From: Rubripirellula obstinata
GTDB taxonomy: Bacteria; Planctomycetota; Planctomycetia; Pirellulales; Pirellulaceae
Reading direction: 5' to 3'
NCBI RefSeq assembly: GCF_001642955.1
Contig: NZ_LWSK01000051.1
Location: 1 to 40,765, forward strand
DNA: 40,765 bases
Position numbers and translations under genes: made by a program
Part shown: piece after piece, positions 35,315-40,765 of the stretch
How the letters are laid out: every line of letters begins with the position of its first letter
How positions within the stretch are numbered: the stretch's first letter is position 1
Notes under the pieces: generated by a model
The model's input: only the letters and a program-made list of their open reading frames with translations
Databases searched by the model: none
Told to the model about the DNA's origin: nothing

Positions 35315-38214
35315 TTACGCCAATCCTGCAACCGTCCATCGCCGACACGACCCAGCGTCAAATCATCTACGAATTCACTCGCGCCACCACGCTGGAAGGC
35401 TGGTGGATGTGGGCGACGCTTCTGGTCGGCTTGGCGGCACTGCTCTACGCCTGCGTTCGTTACTATCGCCGCGACACAACTGAACTCTCGTCCGCCGTTC
35501 GCGTCACGCTGATGATGTTGCGACTCGCCACGATCGCGGCATTGGTGTTCTTCTTTTTCAACCTCAATCGACGAACCCAGCGAATGCTGACTCGCCCTAG
35601 CGAAGTCGTCATCCTGGTCGACACCAGCCAAAGCATGTCGCTGCCATCGACCTCAGCGATGGGAAGCCAGAGCCGTGATGCACGCGCCGCCGCAATCCTG
35701 GGAAAAAGCGACCTAATCGATTCGTTAGCCAGCAATCACCGCGTTTCAGTCTACGCATTCGGCGACGCTTCCGAACCAACGCTGCTTGAAACCAGAAGCC
35801 TTGATTCCGACGACCCAGCAGACTCCAACACCGACGCTGCAAACCAATCCTCCAGCACGGATACATACAACACCTCAACCGCTTCCTCAATCGCCATCCT
35901 CGCGGCGGCCCTAATCGCCATTGGATTGCTGCTTGGCGTCGTCTCGTTGCTGATCGGTGCGTTCGGATCAGGTTCCAGCAAACCGGTCTCAACATCACCC
36001 CGCAAAGCTTCCCAACAGCCAACGCCATCACCCGTCGGCCCATGGATTTTGGCGTCCGCAATCTGCCTGTTCGTCGGCATCGTCGGTCTGGGGGCGGTCG
36101 CCAGCGTCTACACCGACCAAAGCTTGGCTGAAATTTTAGGTGCGGCTTCATCGGATCAGACAGATGAAGAAAACGATGACGATGATGAAAACCAGGTCGA
36201 TGCACCTGAGCAAACGGTCGAGCGTATCGACGACTGGTCCACCGTCGTTGCTGCCACCGCACCGGAAAGCCACATCGGCGACGCGCTGCGCGGCGTGCTA
36301 GCTGATCATGACCCATCGACGCTGGCGGGAATCGTGTTGCTCTCCGACGGGCAAGGCAACGGCGGCAGCGACGCAGCATCGGCAATCACCGTCGCTAGCC
36401 GTAGCGAAGTCGCGGTCTATCCCGTCGGCTTGGGCAGCAGCGATGCGCCGGTCAACGTTCGCGTCGTGGATCTGGACGCCCCCAGACGCGTCTACCCCGG
36501 TGACAAATTCGCCGTCACAGCCGTCCTGCAAGCCAGCGGCCCTGAACCGATCGCCGTGGACGTTCAACTGATCGACGGCCTGGACGTTTCCGCAAACGGC
36601 CGCAGTTCTAATAGTAGTCGCAGTTCTGACAGCAATCAGAGCAATAGCGACAGTGACGAATCGGGCATCGAAGGTCGCGTCGTCGATACCCAGCGTGTCA
36701 CGATCAACAACGACGGCACCCTTTCGGGCATCCGTTTTGAAATCGAGCCCGAATCTGTCGGCCGACGGCGACTTGCGATTCGCGTCGTCCCGCCGGCCGC
36801 CGACCAAAACAAACGCGACGACCTGCGCAGCACCCGATACGAAGTCGTCTCACGCAAGCTACGCGTCCTGGCCATCGCCGGCGGACCCACACGCGAATAC
36901 CGCTTCGTTCGCAACCTGCTGTTCCGCGACAAATCAATCGAACTTGATGCATGGCTGCAAACCGGCCAAAAAGGAATCAGTCAGGACGCCGATAACTTGG
37001 TCACCGAATTTCCACCGACCGCGGAAGCCCTGTTTGAATACGACGCGATCGCGATGTTCGATCCCGATTGGACAGCGATCTCGGCCGAGCAATTGGATTT
37101 GCTGGACCGATGGTTGTCACAGCAAGCGGGCGGCATGGTGTTGGTTGCCGGCCCGGTCTATCACCCGCGTTGGATTCGCCGCCGCACTGATCCTCGTGTT
37201 TCCAGAATCGCAGGCTTCTTCCCCGTCAACGTTTCAACCGGATCGACGCTGCTGTCTCGCGGTCGCCAAGGCGGTGACACGGCCTGGCCGATCGCACTGA
37301 CGCCCGAAGCACGCCGAGCCGAATTTTTGTGGATCGACGAAACACCCGAATCCAGTTTCGATGTCTGGGAAAACTTCAGCGGCGTTTACGACTACACCGA
37401 TTCAAAATCCGCAAAGCCCGGTGCCAAAGTCTACGGCTATTACTCGGACCCAACGACCGAACTTGGCGGTTCGCTGCCGGTTTACTTGGCGTCGCAGTTC
37501 TACGGTGCCGGCCGAGTGTTTTTCCAAGGCAGTGGCGAAATGTGGCGACTGCGTGGCGAAAGCGACGCCTACTTCGACAGCTATTACACCAAGCTGATTC
37601 GCTGGGTCAGCGAAGGACGTTTGCTACGCGACAGCAACCGCGGCATCCTGTTGCTCGATTCAACAAGAGCGATGGTGGGCGACACGGTCACCGTGCGTGC
37701 CGTGCTAACCGATGAACAGTTCGAGCCCCTGGACGTCCCAGCGGTCCCCGCAAAACTGCTCGTTCCCAGCGGCCGTATCGAAGACCTCACCCTAACACCG
37801 CTCGAAGGCGAACCACGCGCCGGCACCTACGGCGGCCGCTTCATCGTCCGCGAAGCCGGCAACTACGAAATCCGTTTAACACTAGGCGATGCACTGGAGG
37901 AACAGTTGCTCCGTCAAAACGTGCAAGTCAGACTACCCACGATCGAATTAGAACGCCCGCGCCGAAACGACACCGAACTCAACCAATACGCCACCATCAC
38001 CGGCGGCCAATACTTCCCAATCGACAACGCCACCACCGACACTGAAATCGCGGACACCCTAAACGAAACCCTAAAACCCCAACCCCAAACCACGATCCTA
38101 CCCGGCACCCCCGACATCGACTTCACCCGCCGCACCCACGCCGCACTGATGTGGCTAATCGCCACCATGCTAAGCATGGAATGGATCACCCGAAGACTCC
38201 ACCGCCTAGCCTAA
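35311..38214 (+). CDS. large VWA-domain membrane protein with a transmembrane-hairpin insert, 967 aa
   Basis: Two membrane segments (about residues 32-50 and 66-84) precede a VWA domain whose metal site is VDTSQSM (103-109). The domain proceeds to VSVYAFGD (145-152), then is interrupted by about 155 residues. These contain a Ser/Asp/Thr linker, two further membrane helices (about 193-217 and 244-266) and an Asp/Glu-rich stretch. The fold resumes at DDWSTVVAA, with GIVLLSDGQGNGGS (340-353) and EVAVYPVGLG. After it come a Ser-rich linker (about 432-450), a GATase-like region (LRVLAIAGGPTREYRFVRNLL), beta domains and a final membrane segment near 945-960. It ends the MoxR operon, and its start overlaps the preceding stop. 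Confidence 0.85.
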   Translation: MITPILQPSIADTTQRQIIYEFTRATTLEGWWMWATLLVGLAALLYACVRYYRRDTTELSSAVRVTLMMLRLATIAALVFFFFNLNRRTQRMLTRPSEVVILVDTSQSMSLPSTSAMGSQSRDARAAAILGKSDLIDSLASNHRVSVYAFGDASEPTLLETRSLDSDDPADSNTDAANQSSSTDTYNTSTASSIAILAAALIAIGLLLGVVSLLIGAFGSGSSKPVSTSPRKASQQPTPSPVGPWILASAICLFVGIVGLGAVASVYTDQSLAEILGAASSDQTDEENDDDDENQVDAPEQTVERIDDWSTVVAATAPESHIGDALRGVLADHDPSTLAGIVLLSDGQGNGGSDAASAITVASRSEVAVYPVGLGSSDAPVNVRVVDLDAPRRVYPGDKFAVTAVLQASGPEPIAVDVQLIDGLDVSANGRSSNSSRSSDSNQSNSDSDESGIEGRVVDTQRVTINNDGTLSGIRFEIEPESVGRRRLAIRVVPPAADQNKRDDLRSTRYEVVSRKLRVLAIAGGPTREYRFVRNLLFRDKSIELDAWLQTGQKGISQDADNLVTEFPPTAEALFEYDAIAMFDPDWTAISAEQLDLLDRWLSQQAGGMVLVAGPVYHPRWIRRRTDPRVSRIAGFFPVNVSTGSTLLSRGRQGGDTAWPIALTPEARRAEFLWIDETPESSFDVWENFSGVYDYTDSKSAKPGAKVYGYYSDPTTELGGSLPVYLASQFYGAGRVFFQGSGEMWRLRGESDAYFDSYYTKLIRWVSEGRLLRDSNRGILLLDSTRAMVGDTVTVRAVLTDEQFEPLDVPAVPAKLLVPSGRIEDLTLTPLEGEPRAGTYGGRFIVREAGNYEIRLTLGDALEEQLLRQNVQVRLPTIELERPRRNDTELNQYATITGGQYFPIDNATTDTEIADTLNETLKPQPQTTILPGTPDIDFTRRTHAALMWLIATMLSMEWITRRLHRLA

Positions 38215-38225
38215 CCCAGTTTTTC

Positions 38226-38321
38226 AAATGGTTCCGTGAGCCGGGAATCGCGTAAGCGGCCGGGCCAGCACGCTGCCTCTGAAATGGTTCCGTGAGCCGT
38301 GATCGCGTAAGCGGCCGGGCC
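38226..38321. repeat. 56-bp direct repeat of the GTGAGCCG...GCGGCCGGGC family
   Basis: AAATGGTTCCGTGAGCC begins at 38226 and again at 38282, each copy followed by ATCGCGTAAGCGGCCGGGCC. The two copies are direct, not inverted. Elsewhere the family forms hairpins (26820, 30601). It begins 12 bp after the operon's last stop. The rest of 38322-38392 shows nothing recognisable. Confidence 0.85.
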
Positions 38322-38392
38322 CAACATGCTGGCAAGACCATAGGTGCAAGACCATGTTGCGTGGTGGAGCTAATCAAAAGATAGTCGAGTCT

Positions 38393-38532
38393 AAAATCGT
38401 TTTGCCCCCACATCGTTTTACCTAATGATCGGGCTGATTAAACCATTGGCCTAAAACAAGAACCGCTAATGGTCGCTAACAAAACGCTAATAAGACGCGA
38501 GATGGGCAAAACGATGAAGGGGCAAAACGATG
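38393..38532. repeat. inverted GGGCAAAACGATG repeats before the first rpnS-like copy
   Basis: CATCGTTTT-type units at 38393-38422 face GGGCAAAACGATG units at 38504-38532 across an 80-bp spacer. The same spacer and repeats occur at 40120-40274. The in-frame ATG at 38530 is part of the repeat and is therefore an unlikely start. Confidence 0.9.
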
Positions 38533-38778
38533 CCAAGTGTGAAGGTGCTGGCGGTTAGCGGCAGTGGAATACCTTTTGCTTCCAAGCAATCCCACCCGAC
38601 CGCGCGCCAGGGCCTTGCCAATTTCTTGACGCTGTTCGCCACCATCGGTCGGCAACCCAGTGGCCTGGATTGCCTCAAAACTGTCTTGATTTACCTTTCC
38701 AGTGGCACCGACCAGATCAATCGCAATCAACTTATCGAAGCCGTCCAAAACACCCTACAAGAACAAGGAGAAGACCTG

Positions 38779-39045
38779 ATGCCAACAATCGCACAACAAT
38801 GGAAGCAAGAAGGACGCGAAGAGGGGCGTCAGGAAGGGCGTCAGGAAGGACGTCAGGAAGGGCGTGAAGAAGGACGTGAGGAAGGACGCGAGGAAGGACG
38901 ATTGGCCGGGCAAATCCAACTGCTCGAAAGGCTACTCGGAGTGCCAGAATCGACGCTGGACCAACTGCTGTCCAAGCCGCTTGCAAAGCTCGAACGTGAC
39001 TTGCAGCGATTACAAAAGGATTTGGATCAACGTCCGCGGGAATGA
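38779..39045 (+). CDS. free-standing Rpn C-terminal (RpnS-like) protein, copy 1, 88 aa
   Basis: ATG 38779 has AAGGAG 8 nt upstream (38765-38770). The product begins MPTIAQQWKQ, has eight EGR units spaced four residues apart (EEGR, QEGR), then LAGQIQLLERLLGVPES and a helical end RLQKDLDQRPRE. It equals the C-terminus of the full-length Rpn gene downstream, with six more repeat units. The preceding DNA (about 38612-38778) retains part of the Rpn core in frame but not the catalytic domain, so this is a truncated duplicate. In enterobacterial Rpn systems this C-terminal part, made from an internal start, blocks the toxic nuclease. A fusion read from 38530 (171 aa) is possible but less likely. Confidence 0.7.
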   Translation: MPTIAQQWKQEGREEGRQEGRQEGRQEGREEGREEGREEGRLAGQIQLLERLLGVPESTLDQLLSKPLAKLERDLQRLQKDLDQRPRE

Positions 39046-39062
39046 GATCACCCACCCAACCG

Positions 39063-39096
39063 CGCACCATCGTTTTGCCCCCTCATCGTTTTGCCC
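39063..39096. repeat. CATCGTTTTGCCC pair between rpnS copy 1 and the full rpn gene
   Basis: Two direct units on the reverse strand follow the stop by 18 bp. The same flank follows the full-length gene at 40120-40152, so the 3' flank was duplicated along with the coding part. Confidence 0.9.
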
Positions 39097-39162
39097 ACAT
39101 TCACTCCTCAACGAAGCCCACATCGTCACATTTGAGCGTTTCATTTGTGGTAGGCTAAGGAG

Positions 39163-40101
39163 ATGTGTGATGACAATCTGCCCGGGCCGCACAATCGCTT
39201 TTTCTTTCAGACCTTCTCGCAGCTTGATCGAGCTCGAGATCTGATTGCGGGGTTTTTGCCAGGCGACGTTTTGGCGGAGATCGATTTGGCTTCGCTTCGT
39301 CTGGTCAGTGGATCTTACATCGACGACCAATTGCGGCTCAGTCAATCGGACCTGCTCTACGAAGTCGATCAAGTGGGCGACAGCGGATCAGCGGCGCTTG
39401 TTTATGTGCTTTTTGAACACAAGAGTGTCCAGGACCGCCTGACTCCGTTCCAGATGCTCAAGTACATGGTCCGAATTTGGGAGACGCGGCTGCGCGATGG
39501 CGAGTCGCTTTGTCCGGTCATTCCGATGCTGCTGTACCATGGCGAAAATCAGTGGAAGACTGCCCGCACGATGAACGATCTGCTGCGACCGGCGGGATCG
39601 CTGGCGAGATTCACGCCCGATTTCGACATCGAGATTCTGGACCTGAGCCAACAAACCGACGAATCGTTACGGGAACGTGCCAATTTGAAAGCGTTCCTGT
39701 TGCTGCTAAAATACATTCGTCGAGGCGACCTAGCCGAAAAGCTACCAGAAATCTTAACACTGTTCGCCACCATCGGCCGGCAACCTAGTGGCCTGGATTG
39801 CCTCAAAACTGTCTTGATTTATCTTTCCAGTGGCACCGATCAGATCAATCGCAATCAGCTTATCGAAGCCGTCCAAAACACCCTACAAGAACAAGGAGAA
39901 GACCTGATGCCAACAATCGCACAACAATGGAAGCAAGAGGGACGCGAAGAGGGACGATTGGCCGGGCAAGTCCAATTGCTCCAAAGGCTACTCGGAGTGC
40001 CAGAATCGACGTTAGAGCAACTGCTGTCTAAGCCGCTGGCAAGGCTTGAGCAGGACGTCCAGCGATTGCAAAAGGACTTGGATCAACGTCCGCGGGAATG
40101 A
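39163..40101 (+). CDS. Rpn-family recombination-promoting nuclease (RpnL-like), 312 aa
   Basis: The N-terminal PD-(D/E)XK nuclease domain (PF04754 type) starts PHNRFFFQTFSQLDRARDLIAGFLP. The probable metal ligands are Asp63 in SDLLYEV and Glu85/Lys87 in YVLFEHKS, followed by LTPFQMLKYMVRIWE, all normal for the family. The C-terminus carries only two EGR units, then LAGQVQLLQRLLGVPES and a coiled helix. Family members cut DNA, stimulate recombination, and in published E. coli work act as antiphage toxins held by a C-terminal protein made inside the gene. ATG 39163 directly abuts AAGGAG, a poor spacing that may keep translation low. The domain is intact, so the gene is probably functional. Confidence 0.88.
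   Translation: MCDDNLPGPHNRFFFQTFSQLDRARDLIAGFLPGDVLAEIDLASLRLVSGSYIDDQLRLSQSDLLYEVDQVGDSGSAALVYVLFEHKSVQDRLTPFQMLKYMVRIWETRLRDGESLCPVIPMLLYHGENQWKTARTMNDLLRPAGSLARFTPDFDIEILDLSQQTDESLRERANLKAFLLLLKYIRRGDLAEKLPEILTLFATIGRQPSGLDCLKTVLIYLSSGTDQINRNQLIEAVQNTLQEQGEDLMPTIAQQWKQEGREEGRLAGQVQLLQRLLGVPESTLEQLLSKPLARLEQDVQRLQKDLDQRPRE
39798..39825 (+). promoter_or_regulatory. candidate internal promoter for the nested rpnS
   Basis: TTGCCT (39798-39803) and TATCTT (39820-39825) are 16 nt apart, about 80 nt before the internal ATG. The flanking copies have TACCTT at the -10 position. This is a weak match inside coding sequence and only a candidate. Confidence 0.3.
39893..39898 (+). promoter_or_regulatory. 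internal ribosome binding site AAGGAG inside rpn
   Basis: AAGGAG followed 8 nt later by ATG 39907, in frame within the nuclease gene. The same site is kept in both truncated copies (38765-38770 and 40522-40527). It is better spaced than the site before the full-length start. Confidence 0.75.
39907..40101 (+). CDS. nested in-frame RpnS-like protein, 64 aa
   Basis: An internal start within the nuclease gene gives MPTIAQQWKQ, two EGR units, and the leucine-rich LLQRLLGVPES followed by SKPLARLEQDVQRLQKD. Position, size and the variable four-residue repeat match the antitoxin RpnS described for enterobacterial Rpn genes. There it is translated separately from the full-length toxin and binds it through the repeat-bearing helix. 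Here the claim rests on the internal Shine-Dalgarno and on two independent copies that retain only this part. Expression is not shown. Confidence 0.6.
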   Translation: MPTIAQQWKQEGREEGRLAGQVQLLQRLLGVPESTLEQLLSKPLARLEQDVQRLQKDLDQRPRE

Positions 40102-40119
40102 GATCACCCACCCAAACGC

Positions 40120-40274
40120 GCACCATCGTTTTGCCCCCACATCGTTTTGCCCAATGATCGGCCTGATTGAACCGAGCGAGTAAACCATTGGCCTAAAACA
40201 AGAACCGCTAATGGTCGCTAACAAAACGCTAATAAGATGCGAGATGGGCAAAACGATGAAGGGGCAAAACGATG
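40120..40274. repeat. inverted GGGCAAAACGATG repeats between rpn and rpnS copy 3
   Basis: The reverse units (40120-40152), a roughly 90-bp spacer and the forward units (40246-40274) repeat the arrangement before copy 1. The spacer differs from that one by a few changes and an insertion (CGAGCGAGT-like) near 40175. Confidence 0.9.
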
Positions 40275-40535
40275 CCAAGTGTGAAGGTGCTGGCGGTTAG
40301 CGGCAGTGGAATACCTTTTGCTTCCAAGCAATCCCACCCGACCGCGCGCCATGGTCTTGCCACCCATGGCCTTGCCAATTTCTTGACGCTGTTCGCCAAC
40401 ATCGGCCGGCAACCCAGTGGCCTGGATTGCCTCAAAACTGTCTTGATTTACCTTTCCAGTGGCACCGATCAGATCAATCGCAATCAACTTATCGAAGCCG
40501 TCCAAAACACCCTACAAGAACAAGGAGAAGACCTG

Positions 40536-40765
40536 ATGCCAACAATCGCACAACAATGGAAGCAAGAAGGACGCGAGGAAGGGCGTCAGGAAGGACGTCA
40601 GGAAGGGCGTGAAGAAGGACGTGAAGAAGGACGCGAGGAAGGACGATTGGCCGGGCAAATCCAACTGCTCGAAAGGCTACTCGGAGTGCCAGAATCGACG
40701 CTGGACCAACTGCTGTCCAAACCGCTTGCAAAGCTCGAACGTGACTTGCAGCGATTACAAAAGGA
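40536..40765 (+). CDS. free-standing RpnS-like protein, copy 3 (cut by window end)
   Basis: ATG 40536 with AAGGAG 8 nt upstream. The product matches copy 1 but has seven EGR units, not eight. It runs off the window in the final coiled segment (RLQK). The DNA before it (about 40373-40535) again keeps part of the Rpn core without the catalytic residues, preceded by the same non-Rpn leader as copy 1. That leader carries a short extra insertion near 40350-40365. Copies 1 and 3 are far more alike than either is to the full gene in their repeat region, so one was probably copied from the other. Confidence 0.7.
   Translation, partial: MPTIAQQWKQEGREEGRQEGRQEGREEGREEGREEGRLAGQIQLLERLLGVPESTLDQLLSKPLAKLERDLQRLQK

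Noticed and set aside
35609-36385. Minus-strand open frame of 258 codons
   Set aside because: It is antisense to the VWA gene, which has clear domain motifs, and it has an Arg/Trp/Cys-rich composition typical of shadow frames.
38530-38778. Start of an extended 171-residue Rpn-derived protein at ATG 38530
   Set aside because: The ATG is part of the GGGCAAAACGATG repeat, has no ribosome site, and the first 30 codons are non-Rpn leader. The internal ATG 38779 has a strong site and is preferred, although the longer form cannot be excluded.
38226-40765. CRISPR array
   Set aside because: The repeats are few, inverted, and separated by coding modules or by near-identical spacers. No cas gene is present.

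Overview
The window looks like chromosomal DNA of a planctomycete of the Pirellulaceae (Rhodopirellula-like) type. This rests on gene content, not on a database match: an EF-G of the mitochondrial-EFG1/spdEFG1 type, a Tat-exported Gfo/Idh/MocA oxidoreductase, a PEP-CTERM protease, a MoxR/DUF58/VWA operon with very long membrane VWA proteins, an Asn-Pro-Tyr-Ala-Ala-Pro linker in a membrane protein, and intergenic spaces full of palindromic repeats. No rRNA, tRNA, CRISPR array or complete insertion sequence was seen.

Layout. 1-693 is repeat-rich and gene-free. 694-3061 holds a small lipoprotein, a small secreted protein and a glycerate kinase whose frame runs through a palindromic repeat. 3109-12072 carries a Ski2-like helicase, an MDR oxidoreductase, an MBL/beta-CASP ribonuclease, two exported proteins (HEAT-like and alpha/beta hydrolase) and a trypsin-like PEP-CTERM protease. 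12630-17006 has a GYF-like membrane protein, an HD-GYP protein and a Gfo/Idh/MocA oxidoreductase. 17020-18923 is a divergent pair of undecaprenyl-phosphate recycling genes (DUF368/PopT and UppP). Next come lexA with a strong terminator, phosphatidylserine decarboxylase overlapping an enolase-superfamily gene, a large MscS channel, an RbgA-like GTPase, EF-G and a flippase-like membrane protein. 30798-38214 is a four-gene MoxR operon.

The most interesting stretch is 38390-40765. It contains one full-length Rpn-family (PD-(D/E)XK) nuclease gene flanked on both sides by free-standing copies of only its 3' part. Each of the three copies has the same strong internal Shine-Dalgarno (AAGGAG, 8 nt from ATG), and each encodes a short C-terminal protein carrying a four-residue repeat (EEGR/QEGR) in different copy number (8, 2 and 7 EGR units). 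This matches the published gene-within-gene RpnL/RpnS toxin-antitoxin arrangement of enterobacteria. The extra free-standing RpnS-like copies, separated by inverted GGGCAAAACGATG repeats, are the unusual part.

At least seven families of intergenic palindromic repeat recur within the window. One has apparently extended the reading frame of the glycerate kinase, and another sits inside the MoxR operon.
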